Part shown: piece after piece, positions 1-9,510 of the stretch | How the letters are laid out: each line of letters begins with the position of its first letter | Position numbering within the stretch: the stretch's first letter is position 1 | DNA from: Liriodendron chinense | Taxonomy: Eukaryota; Streptophyta; Magnoliopsida; Magnoliales; Magnoliaceae | DNA length: 64,000 nucleotides | NCBI GenBank assembly: GCA_003013855.2 | Contig: PVNU02002837.1 | Span: forward strand, 58,263-122,262 | Direction: 5' to 3' | Notes under the pieces: model-generated | Databases searched by the model: none | What the model saw: the letters and a program-made list of their open reading frames with translations, nothing else | What the model was told of the DNA's origin: nothing | Translations under genes and position numbers: made by a program

Positions 1-1
1 C

Positions 2-436
2 GGTTTGGTATGGGGCGTTTCGAACATTCTCATGTCATTTTGTTTTGTAACAATGCTCATAATATCCGCGGTAGCAAATAACATGGATTTTTCAGACTAT
101 AGTCTTCCTCCTGAAGGAATTGTAATTGCTGCACTTGTCGTTTTTGCAGTTCTTGGAGTGCCATTGGAAATTACTTATACTATTCCTTACGCTATGATTT
201 CTACTCACATGGAATCTTTAAGACTTGGCCAGGGGTTGTCTATGAGAGTTTTGAATTTGGCAATTGTGATCCCTCAGATGAGAGTGTCTCTAGGAAGTGG
301 CCCATGGGATCAGCTGTTTGGGGGTGGGAATTCACCAGCCTTTGCTGTAGCAGCAGTTGCAGCCTTTGCCAGTGGACTTGTAGACATCCTAGCTCTTCTG
401 CGACAGCAAGCTGACAAGCCTAGGACCCACCATTAA
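2..436 (+). CDS. Sucrose transporter (SUT4-type), 3' terminal part
   Basis: This is the C-terminal 144 residues of a proton-coupled sucrose transporter of the major facilitator superfamily. The frame is open to the left window edge, so the gene starts outside; the stop is TAA at 434-436. The tail block GSGPWDQLFGGGNSPAFAV is the hallmark of SUT/SUC proteins, and the alanine-rich segment after it fits the SUT4 clade, usually a tonoplast protein exporting sucrose from the vacuole. Two or three hydrophobic segments correspond to the last membrane helices. Several positions that I know as conserved small residues are charged here: Arg in LRLGQGL and in SMRVLN, Glu in VPLEITY and Arg in PQMRVSLG. 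These changes sit in or beside membrane helices and suggest a decaying copy or an unusual paralogue. No frameshift or stop is visible. Confidence 0.85.
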   Translation, partial: GLVWGVSNILMSFCFVTMLIISAVANNMDFSDYSLPPEGIVIAALVVFAVLGVPLEITYTIPYAMISTHMESLRLGQGLSMRVLNLAIVIPQMRVSLGSGPWDQLFGGGNSPAFAVAAVAAFASGLVDILALLRQQADKPRTHH

Positions 437-737
437 GGTTTTCATGTCCAACAAGTGGGGATCCAATGGACAGGTGATCCACACCAGTGGTCTGGCAGTC
501 CCCACCATGGATAGACTATGTGCGAAAATCACCTCGATGGACCAAAGGAAACTTTGGTTTCTGTCAAAATAAATAGACATTTCAGAAAAGATACAGCAGC
601 AAGTTCCCCATTCGACTAACAAAGGGCCCAGTATTGGTGGCTAGTATCATCCAATCTGTGAGAGTTTTCATCTCGAGCGCAACAGAATGGATGGTGAGAT
701 TGAGGTGAACAGCTTGAGTGGCAATTGAGCCTTGATA
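437..737. other. Downstream flank of the SUT gene, no gene seen
   Basis: This stretch holds the presumed 3' untranslated region and downstream flank of the transporter gene, up to the point where the LINE tail begins. I see no coding signal, RNA gene or strong repeat in it. Confidence 0.5.
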
Positions 738-1053
738 TTTTTTTTGAAGCATTGATTTCATTTCATAAAAAAGGGCCAAGCCCCCGAAAAAACAAATATA
801 CATCTCTATACAAGAACACCCACAAAAAACTCACTTGGAATGAACCAAACGAAAAAACCCAAACCTACACCCCCGCCCAATCCTTAACATTTTGCATGGC
901 CACTCTAAAGACTTGCTTTGTCCCTCGATACTTATTACTAAAGCATCGCGCATTTCTTTCCCACCATAAAACCCACAAAACCACTAAAAAACTTAATTTC
1001 CATTACTTTTTCCTTAATTTTCCTTCCCCCTCACCATGCCAAGAAAGAAGGAA

Positions 1054-1611
1054 TTATTCCATTGTATTGGGGACCACCCATAAAACCCCATAAAACTGAT
1101 AGAAGAGGCCCCACACCTCCGCCGCAAAAACACAATGGATAAACAAATGATCCACCAATTCTACGTTTTTGAGACACATCAAGCAAACATTTGGCAGGAT
1201 CATCTTCCTTTTGCAAAGATTGTCAACCGTTAACACTTTGTTCTTTCCTACCAACCAGGCAAAAGCCGCCACCTTCGTAGGACCACCATAATGCCAAAGG
1301 AATGCTGTTGGAGATATCCCTCTTTCTTCAATATCTACATTCAAAAAAGGGTAGCAAGACTTGACTGAGAAAGAACTTGACTTTGCCTGAAACCATCTCA
1401 ATACATCCACCTCTAAAAGAACTGGAGAGATGGGATGAAGAATCTGAAGAAGACGAAGCAGCTCTTCGAACTCCTCTTCCCGCAAATTTCTTCTAAAAGG
1501 AGGAGTCCACACCACCTCTTCCCCCACGACAGAGTAACAACTACTCACTTTCAAACCCCCTCCCGTAACCAGCTCTGCCAACACAAGGAGAGGACCTAAC
1601 TCTCTTACCAT
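1054..1611 (-). pseudogene. LINE-1 C-terminal zf-RVT domain
   Basis: This frame encodes the zinc-binding reverse-transcriptase-associated region common at the C-terminus of plant LINE ORF2. Recognisable pieces are FSVKSCYPFL (family pattern FSVKSxY), the KVAAFAWLVGKNKVLT segment, and CLMCLKNVELVDHLFIHC, which supplies the Cys/His cluster CxxC...HLFxHC. The start is arbitrary: the real polyprotein continued from the frame at 1541-2155 through a frameshift in the overlap. The frame terminates about 300 bp before the element's A-tail. Confidence 0.8.
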
Positions 1612-3346
1612 CCCCCAAATGGAAGCCTATGCCCTCCCAGACTCTATCTTTTAGAGACACGATCGATTTCCACATATAGGAAGCTCGATAGAGCGAAGAA
1701 GCCTTAGTCCACCAAACCCCATCATCCACCCCATATTTTCTTGCGACCACCACCCTCCATCTAGCCCCTTCCTCCACCCCAAATCTCCACACCCATTTCC
1801 CCAAAAGCGCTAAATTCATAACTTCTAACTTAGAAATCCCCACTCCTCCTTGATTTGTTGGCTTCCAAACTTCTTCCCAGTTTAGACGGTGAAATTTATG
1901 TTTCTCTCCCGTCCCTTCCCAAAGAAAAACATTTCTACGTCTCTCCAGCGCATTGATAATTGATTTAGGACATCTGAAAAGAGACATGAAATAAACCGGA
2001 AGATTCGACATAGACGCTTTGATCATGATCAATCTACCCCCCAAAGATAAACATTTAGACTTCCACTTTGACATTCTTCTTTCACATCTTTCTATAATTA
2101 TGTCCCACATTTGCTTCGCCGGTTTCCCTACAAAAAGTGGCAGGACCAAATACATTGTCGGAAACGAGGCGACCGCACAACCAAGAATCTTAGCATAATC
2201 CTAAACCTACCCCTAAAATCTCGCTTTTGGCAATATTAACCTTCAATCCCGAAACTATCTCGAAACTAACTATTATAGAACGATGATTTTCCACAAAGAA
2301 GTCTTCTGCCTTGAACAACAATAGGGTATCATCTGCATACTGAATATGAGAAATTTGAAATTCTAACTCATCCACCCCGAAGACTTTAATCAAACCAATT
2401 TGAGTCCCTCTATCTAACATTCTACTAAACGCTTCCATAATTGTGACAAACAGAAAAGGGAAAAGGGGATCGCCTTGGCGAATCCCCCAAGAAGCTTCAA
2501 AGAAACCCTTTGGTGATCTGTTCACCAGGATGGAGAATTTAGCCGATCTTATGCATGATTGAATCCAAAATCTCCATTTCGGCCCGCACCCCAACCTACC
2601 CAACGTATAGTTTAGAAAATCCTAATCCACATGATCATACGCCTTTTCAACATTGAGCTTGCATATTATGCCTTCCTCTCATTTTCTATAGCACGAGTCA
2701 ACACATTCATTGGCTAAAAGAGAGCAATCCACTATCTGTCTTCCATCCAAAAAAGCCCCTTGAGACTCTAAAATAACATTTCCCAACACCTTCCTAAACC
2801 TAAAAGCCAACACCTTTGCTAAAATCTTATAAGGCCCACTAAGAAAGCTAATATGACGAAAATCTTTCAAGCTTTTCGCTCCTTTGTTTTTTGGAATCAT
2901 TATTACAAATGTTGCCCCTAATTGCTTCACAATAATACCCTTCTCAAAGAATTCTTGCATGAAACCTATCACATCTCCCTTCACACGCGACCAAAAAATC
3001 TAAAAAAAAATGCTATAGGGAATCCATCCGGACCTGGAGCTTTGTCTCCACCCAATTCTACCACCGCTCTCTTGATTTCATCTTTTGCAAAAGGCAATTC
3101 TAACGAGGCCGCCTCTTCTTCCGAGATAGAATCAAACTGCAAATTATCAAGGGACGGCTTAGAGTCCCTTCCTTTCGACATAAGGTCTTTGTAGAAACGG
3201 ACTATAGCATCGCAAATTTGATCTTTTTCCTCTAATATTTGACTATCTACTACTAGAGAATAAATCTTATTCACCTGAGCTCTAGCGCTAGCTGTTGCAT
3301 GAAAAAACTTGGTGTTATAATCCCCTGCTTTCAACCAGATCGACAT
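1541..3346 (-). pseudogene. LINE-1 reverse transcriptase, frameshifted
   Basis: Reverse-transcriptase pieces lie in four frames: 3346-2981, 2984-2679, 2603-2190 and 2155-1541. Visible motifs in order are LKAGDYNTKFFHA, DKAPGPDGF, a block matching FRPIxLxxxxYKIxAKVLAxR (here FRHISFLSGPYKILAKVLA), SQGAFLDGRQI, GIRQGDPLFPFLF and the catalytic box YADD (about 2328-2339). The thumb and connection region with RLIMIKASMSNLPVYFMSLF follows. This order is that of plant L1 ORF2. At least three frame breaks separate the pieces, so no active enzyme can be made. Confidence 0.85.
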
Positions 3347-3544
3347 CGATCACTATCTCCATTTAATCTCTTCCTCTCTTAACCTAGCATTATATTTTGC
3401 TCTATGTACCTCCCTCCAAGCCATTTCATCTTCCGATAAGTCCTCTTCTTCTTCCTTTGAGTCCAACTTTTGAATATTTAAAAGCTTATTGGACTTCTCC
3501 TCTTCTCTCCCATTGAGAACCTCTTTTTTTCACACCCCTATTCT

Positions 3545-4260
3545 CTACTTCAACAACTTTAGCTTTTGGAATAAACTAGCACCTGCACCTCCTTGAACTA
3601 AAAAGGACGACCACCACTCCACAATCTGGTTCCTAAAACCTTCAACTTCTAACCACGCTAGTTCAAACCGAAACAGCCGAGGACCCCAATCCTCCTCATC
3701 CATCTCCAAAAGAACCAGACAATGGTTCGAAAAAGGCCTAGGTTGGCCACGTTGAATTATCAATGGGTGTTTCTACGCCCAGTCCTGAGATATAAGAAAT
3801 CTGTCAAGCCTTCTCTGAATTGGTCAAACCTGTCCATTTGACCATGTGAATTTAGCTCCACCCATCAGAAGATCATCAACTCATTATCAAATACCCAATC
3901 TGAAAATTTCGACATACTCCTAGTAATCCTACCCCCATTCGATTTCTCGTGCACCACTCTAACCACATTGAAATCTCCCCCCGCACACCAAGGAATCTCC
4001 CATCTTCAACGAGTGGAGTTTAATTCAGCCCAAAACTTCTCTCTAAAGTTTGGTTTACACAGACAATACACTGATGTAAAACACCATCTGAAACCCGATC
4101 CCTTATCCTCCAGCACCACTGACACTGAATACTTCCCAATCCAGGAATCTTCTTTGCTCCATATTGCTGAGTTCCAAATAATTATCATACCTCCAGCCTT
4201 ACCAACTGCATCCACTGCTAGCCATTGCTTATCTTTACCCCACCATATCGAACAACCCAC
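3545..4260 (-). pseudogene. LINE-1 apurinic/apyrimidinic endonuclease, broken
   Basis: Two minus-strand frames hold remains of the N-terminal endonuclease/exonuclease/phosphatase domain of ORF2. The frame at 4260-4006 includes VDAVGKAGGMIIIWN and a FTSVY segment, as in plant LINE endonucleases. The frame at 3763-3545 carries the end of the domain (PRPFSNHCLVLLEMD, family pattern SDHxPLLL, here with Asn for Asp). Between them the reading frame is lost. The Asn in place of the catalytic-site Asp agrees with decay. Confidence 0.7.
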
Positions 4261-4628
4261 CGATTATCTACATCCGAACATTTTGTTTCCTGTAACACTG
4301 CCAATTGAATCTTGTACCTCTTGCACATATCTTTCAGCTGCCCTCTTTTTTTAACACACCCCAACCCCTTACATTCCATATCATAACCTTCATTTTACAC
4401 CTTAGTTGTTCCTAAATGGCTGCCCATCGTTGCACTTACATCTCTCCTTTTCTCCCTTGATCCGTCTTCCTCCCCTTGCACCCTTTCTGTATACTTCTGA
4501 TGCACCTGTTTTGGAGAAATAGGTCTGCCCCGTTCTTCCACCCACTCAAAATAGGAAATGTAGTCTTCTGGTCAGTCCCCAAAAGTGACTCCTACTAACC
4601 GTGCCACCTCCATCGTTACCAATTTCAT

Positions 4629-4862
4629 TCATTTCATACCTTGGTCCATCGTAATCTTCGTAGCCTTCCACTGCAATTTTTCTGTTCTGTAAGAATTACC
4701 CTGAATCGCTGCTAAGTTTTCGATATCTCTCTTTTCTGGATGATGAACAATAGCCAGCAGGGTAATCGTCACTGGATCTAAAGACTCGTATGAACTTAAT
4801 GCGATAAGATGTCCATGCTGCTTGTCCCCTTCCTCACTATTGCAAACATCATTATCTGACAT
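4629..4862 (-). pseudogene. Possible LINE-1 ORF1 C-terminal remnant
   Basis: A 77-residue minus-strand frame lies upstream of the endonuclease, where ORF1, the nucleic-acid-binding protein of L1 elements, is expected. It is hydrophilic and shows no CCHC knuckle or DUF4283 motif that I can recognise. The assignment rests on position alone. Confidence 0.3.
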
Positions 4863-5234
4863 TGCTCTGGGGGAGTTACCGGTCCTCTGCTGGTCTGCAG
4901 GAAATAATTCCTACATCAAGTTGTCTTTCGCAGCTGGACTCAGTTCGTATCTTTCGTCTAAACTGACCGCTGATATCCCTGTTGCACCCTCTGACAATTG
5001 ATCTTCCAGAAACTGCTCTGTAACACCTCTCGAAGACGCCTGTGATGCCAGGACGCCATTTATACTCTGTTCAAGGGAGGCTTCTAAGAGACTTAAAAAA
5101 AGGCAAGTTCTATCAAATTTTTAAAGAAAAAAATAAATGAATAATAAGATATTGCCGAGTATTGAAGAAAATCAATTCCTACATAAGATGAAAAAGAAAG
5201 AATCCAAACCCTAGAAAAACAAGCAGAGATGAAA

Positions 5235-5359
<125 letters not shown>

Positions 5360-5430
5360 AGTCCTTGGAGAGAAAAATCAAGAACGATAGTGGAAGCTCT
5401 ACAACGGTAGTGGTGGAGAAATCATGCCCT

Positions 5431-5448
5431 GGGGGGGGGGGGGGGGGG
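5431..5448. repeat. Poly-G tract of 18
   Basis: Eighteen consecutive G residues are present, followed by a short G-rich stretch. Such a run can form a G-quadruplex and is prone to assembly error. Confidence 0.95.
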
Positions 5449-5548
5449 TGTGGGTTGATTTTGCGTGGGGGGAAATTTTGCATGGGAAACCAAAAGGGGC
5501 ACGGCCAGATTACTACCCCGCCAAGAGACGAATTGTTATGTCAGGGGC

Positions 5549-6160
5549 TCTGTGGAGCCCACAATGATGTATATGTTTTATCCACGCCATCCACCTATTT
5601 TGAAAGATCATTTTAGAGCATGACCCCAAAAAGGAGGCAGATCGAAGGCTCAAGTAGACTACACCACAGGAAGCAATGGGGATTGAACTCCTACCATTGA
5701 AAACTTCCTAGGGCCCACATGATGTTTATTTACCATCCAACTTGTTCAGAAGGTCACGTGGACCTGTATAAAGGGAAAAAACATAAATATCAGTTTGATC
5801 TAAAACTTTTGTGACCCCTAAGAAATTTTCAAGGTAGGCTTTCAATCCCCATTGTTTCCTTTGGGGTGGTCCCCTTAAGCTTTAAATATACATCATTTTT
5901 TGAATCCTAACCTAAAATGATCTTTCCAAGTGAAGGGGACAAAATGGATAAAGGGGTAGTTATCCGGGCTGGTTGACATGCCACGACCTCTCCAGCCGTA
6001 GGTCTTAGGTTCGAGACATGCTAACAGCGCCAGCGGGTGCTTTGTGTGATTATGGGTGGGTTGCCGTACTAATAGGGTGTGTGAGTTGCATGACTAACGC
6101 AATAAAGAATTACCTTTAAAAAAAAATGGATAAAACATATATATCACAGTGGACCCCACG
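5549..6160. mobile_element. Foldback element copy A, interrupted by a SINE
   Basis: This is one copy of the abundant palindromic family of the window. The left arm reads through a GTGGNGCCCAC block, TTTTATCCACGCCATCCA and CATTTTAGAGCATGA. The centre has the ATGTTTATTTACCATCCAACTTG core, and the right arm is roughly the reverse complement of the left, ending near GTGGACCCCACG at about 6155. The right arm is split at 5953-6123 by a SINE. No coding capacity is present, so it is a non-autonomous DNA element of MITE or foldback type. Confidence 0.8.
5953..6123 (+). mobile_element. SINE with target-site duplication
   Basis: A 171-bp insertion lies inside foldback copy A. It starts GGGGTAGTTATCCGGGCTGG, carries a Pol III B-box-like GGTTCGAGAC at about 6008-6017, and ends in CTTTAAAAAAA. 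It is flanked by a perfect 11-bp direct repeat AAATGGATAAA (5942-5952 and 6124-6134). Removing the insert and one repeat restores the AATGGATAAAACATA arm expected of the foldback family. That gives both boundaries and orientation. The head resembles a tRNA-derived SINE; which tRNA is not clear. Confidence 0.85.
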
Positions 6161-6265
6161 AAGGCTCTGACAGGACCGTCTGTCTCTAGCTAGGTCCTGG
6201 CGGGGACGTAGTACCCAATCAGAGCTCAAACCGAAAAAGGGGGCGCAGCTTCGGTAGGAGCCCTG

Positions 6266-6690
6266 ACTGTGGGGCCCACCGTGATGCACGTTCCTTAAAT
6301 CCAAGCCGTCCAACCATTTTGAAAGCGGTTAAGATCCCAAAAATGAAGCAGATCCAAATCTTAGGTGGACCATAACATAGGAAATAGTAACGATTGACTA
6401 TTAAAAATTTTTGATGGGCCACAAAAGTTTTGGATCAATCTGATATTTATGTGGGCCCCTAGTCCAAGTCTTTGTCACTTTATCAAAAGATCAGATAACA
6501 AGTAAACATTTTAGTGGCCCCTACGCTTTTAATGGTGCGGATTCAATCACCACTGTTTACGATGGTGTGGTCCACTCAAAATTTGAATCGTCTTCATTTT
6601 TAGGATCATGCCCTGAAATTAGTTGGTAAAATGTGTGGACAGTGTGGATGTAGAACATACATCACGGTGGGTCCTATAGCCAAGGATCTC
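6266..6690. mobile_element. Foldback element copy B
   Basis: A second copy of the GTGGGGCCCACC family. The left arm begins TGTGGGGCCCACCGTGATGC at about 6269 and the right arm ends with CATACATCACGGTGGGTCC at about 6680. Internal blocks (CAGATCCAAATCTTAGGTGG and its partner in the right arm) are mutually inverted, so the whole copy can fold on itself. It is non-coding and diverged from copy A. Confidence 0.8.
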
Positions 6691-6743
6691 ACCCACATGG
6701 TGGTTTGGGTTTCGCGCCAATACTTTAAGTGATGAGTCTCATT

Positions 6744-7046
6744 CACTACAAGTGTTGTCTGTTGTAAAAATATAGTATTTACAACCGGTTGGAACTATAT
6801 TATCAACTCATTGTGAAAAAGAACAATTTTTTACCACATATGTAGACTGTTGTAAAAACTTAGTATTTACAACAAGCTGAAACCGCTTTAAATATTACAA
6901 TCACAACGGTTCTTAAAGCCAGTTGTAAAAAATAACAGTTTTTACAACCAGCCAGCACCCAACCGTCGTAAAAGGTGGTTATTTACAATGGGCATTCTGC
7001 GCCCGTAGTAAAAAGCCTGTTTTAAAAAGCCAATTTTCTTGTAGTG
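6744..7046. mobile_element. CACTA-type MITE
   Basis: A 303-bp element begins CACTACAAG and ends CTTGTAGTG, as CACTA (En/Spm) elements do. Inside, variants of TTGTAAAAA and its reverse complement recur, the usual subterminal transposase-binding pattern. The flanking trinucleotides (ATT and TTT) agree at only two of three bases. It has no coding capacity. Confidence 0.75.
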
Positions 7047-7049
7047 TTT

Positions 7050-9493
7050 ACAACTAGAACTTATGGGCTTTAAGCTTTATTGTTTTGTGCATTATTAGAT
7101 TAGTACCTTTGAAAACCAATGTGTGCCCTAAATTTATTAGCCACATAGATATGATAGGGACAACCTATGTAGCAGATCATGATGACCAAATGTCCTTGGT
7201 GGAAAAGTTATCATGCTTTGGTTAATTAATTATGTCACTTTGAACCCAATGAGTATGGGTTGAGTAGAGGATTGGTTGCTCAAGATGTCCTAACAAACTT
7301 GAGATTGGACACACGGTCATTAACTAGAGAGAGTTGTGGGACATGGATCTTAGTACCCTGATGTACCATGACCATTACAAGTACTTGGTACAAACTTATG
7401 TACATCTGATTATGAGATGCACGATCATCTTATGTAGGGAATTGACTTTTGTTAGGATAGATAGTCTCTACCATCAAGACCAATTTGGTTTTTTTTTTTT
7501 TGTTTTTTTTTTGTTTTTTTTGTTTTTTTTTTTGTGGAAAGCAAGCGAGTAAAACTCTCTTATTATTTACCCAAGACAAAGCCTGAAAAGATACAACAAA
7601 AGGGGCAAGCTCCTAAAAAAAAGGAAAAAGAAAAAAGAAGCAACCCATACCCCGAGCGCAAGGGAGAGGAGAAAAAAGAACAAAAAAAAGAATGGGGAAG
7701 AGAGGAAAAAGAGAATGAAAGAAGAGGGAGTGGCCTACAATCCAAGCCAGCATCACATCATAGTAGCAATCTCAGCCTCAGTGATAAACCTAGAGGAGGA
7801 ATGCATCTGAATATCAGCAAAACTGGAGAGGGTTGTCCGCAAGCAACGAGTAGCAATCCCAAGGTGACTGTGACAAGCGAAAGAGTGAAGCCTTCGAGCA
7901 AACAAGCGCGTCTCCCAAGATGTGGAGGATGGGTCTTTAATGGCCGCAAGACTTTGTTGGTTGTGGAGTATGCAAGGCCCTACAGTGTGATTAGAACGAA
8001 GATCAGAAATTGCAAGGGATAAAGTTTTCAAGCACCTATCCACCGTTCCTGGGTTGGCATATTCAGAGACTATTCCTCATAGAAGATTTCGATTAGGAGA
8101 GGAGTAGAGAATACCCTCATCACAAGCAATGGTCCAAGAAGGATTAGATCTGGAATGCCGAGCAACATGACGAATGGGAGGTCTCAATAAAGAGTACGTA
8201 GTAGGAAGGTCCCACGCAGCAGAAATGTTGCTGGGGGATTTCATTACTATAGAGAGCCCAAAGTGAGAATTCTAGCTCTCATATTCTAGATGATATTTCT
8301 AAATATAGTCTCCTTTGGGGAATATTTGTTGATAATCACTTGCTGTTGATGTGCCTTTTTCCCTTACCCCTTGTAGGAGTGTACTTGTGTCATGGATATA
8401 GGATTCAAGATAATACCTTTGGACACTTACAATGGTAGGATGGAGATTAAGTCAATAATACAAGAGCCCATTAGCCTAGACTATTATTAATTGGTAATCA
8501 TGGCTTGATGATGCATGAAAGATGATCAATCTTTAGACTCGAGGATGTATAAGGGTTATGATTCTAATAAGTTAGCTTTGGCTCTTCTTACAAGGTCCAT
8601 GAATGGGCTATTAAACTAGACGCAATTAGACACTTCCATAAGGAGTTGTTAATTCTTTTATGGGCTCACAAGGGATCTACTAGGTTTACCTAAGGATACG
8701 AGTATATGGCTACATCTAATTAGATTGAGACTTATTAGGTGGTTTTATTTCTGGCCCAGCACTTGAAAGGGTTTTAATAGATTTTCAAATATTTTTAACC
8801 GTTGAAGTTTCGTTTTAATTGTTAAAATATTTTCTGCCGCACTTGATGATGATCTGATAGTTCAAATCTAATAGTCCACTATTTGATTAGTATGGATATA
8901 GATCTTTAGTAAATATCTATGATAGTGAAAGATTAGATCACGAGTAAATATATGGATAAGGTGTTTTAATGGATTTCCTTCATAGTAGGATACACCGAAA
9001 TTCGTAGAGTGGTGGAGCACCATACTAGTGTCTCTGAAAACCTAACTCCTTATATATGGCCCTATCCTAGAGAAGATGGTGAGATTGAGAGAGCCCTAGA
9101 TGTCTCCCCATTGGGCATCACTTAGGGTGAGAGAGAGTGTGCGCCTTGAGAAAATTTTCTCCCACTTCCATCGCTGCATGCATGTATGATTGTGTATAGT
9201 TCACTTGTGTAGACGGTGTGCATCTTCCTTGGCCCCTACCAAAGGCCAAAACGACCACCCTTTAACATCTTCCACCTAAGATCAAGGAAAGAACTCTTAG
9301 CTTGGAGGATCGTCATCAATGACTAGATTGTTCTCATCATAACCGATGATGAAGGTAAGATCTAAACCATCTTATGATAGATTGGTGTAGAAATCTAACA
9401 TGATCTACTTGGGAGGTCTTATAGGATATCATGTGTGATAGTTTTTGTAAAAATATATTCGATTTCGCTGTGCATACGTGTGGAAAACCATCA
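7050..9493 (+). mobile_element. Probable long LTR of a retrotransposon
   Basis: This stretch has no host gene. It ends ...CCATCA three bases before a primer-binding-site-like TGGCATCAGAGCGG (9497-9510), which marks the end of a 5' LTR. A TATA-like CTTATATATGG lies at about 9050, a plausible LTR promoter. The left limit is not established; 7050 is simply where the preceding MITE stops. A retroposed minus-strand piece (7486-8240) has inserted within it. No second LTR copy was recognised. Confidence 0.45.
7486..8240 (-). pseudogene. Retroposed minus-strand fragment with poly(A) tail
   Basis: The plus strand shows a long T-rich run with occasional G at 7486-7534, which reads as a poly(A) tail on the minus strand. 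Upstream of the tail, minus-strand frames run almost open from about 8240 to 7753, with one in-frame TGA near 8080 and a stop near 7753. The peptide is Ser/Arg-rich (for example WETRLFARRLHSFACHSH) and I do not recognise it. It could be a processed pseudogene or the 3' part of an unfamiliar LINE. No reverse-transcriptase motif is seen. Confidence 0.45.
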
Positions 9494-9496
9494 GAG

Positions 9497-9510
9497 TGGC
9501 ATCAGAGCGG
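9497..9510 (+). promoter_or_regulatory. Retrotransposon primer-binding site (tRNA-iMet type)
   Basis: TGGCATCAGAGCGG differs at one position within the usual TGGTATCAGAGC complement of initiator tRNA-Met. It sits just after an LTR-like end (CCATCA at 9493), the normal place for minus-strand priming. Confidence 0.55.

Larger units (their letters stand above)
738..5085 (-). mobile_element. L1-type non-LTR retrotransposon (LINE-1), degenerate
   Basis: Read on the minus strand this is a near full-length but broken plant L1-type LINE. The order is an ORF1-like remnant (about 4860-4630), apurinic endonuclease (about 4260-3545), reverse transcriptase (3346-1541) and a C-terminal zf-RVT domain (1611-1054). 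The 3' end is the short A-run at about 739-746 (T-run on the plus strand) beside the SUT flank. The 5' end is placed near 5085 only because LINE-like sequence fades there. No target-site duplication could be matched by eye. Many frameshifts and stops make it inactive. It lies about 300 bp downstream of the SUT stop, in opposite orientation to that gene. Confidence 0.85.

Noticed and set aside
6001..6025. Possible tRNA gene from the GGTTCGAGAC box
   Set aside because: There is no cloverleaf; the box belongs to a SINE proven by its flanking duplication.
7534..8022. 162-residue plus-strand Lys/Glu-rich frame
   Set aside because: The Lys/Glu run arises from an A/G-rich stretch beside a reversed poly(A) tail; the minus strand carries the more plausible remnant.
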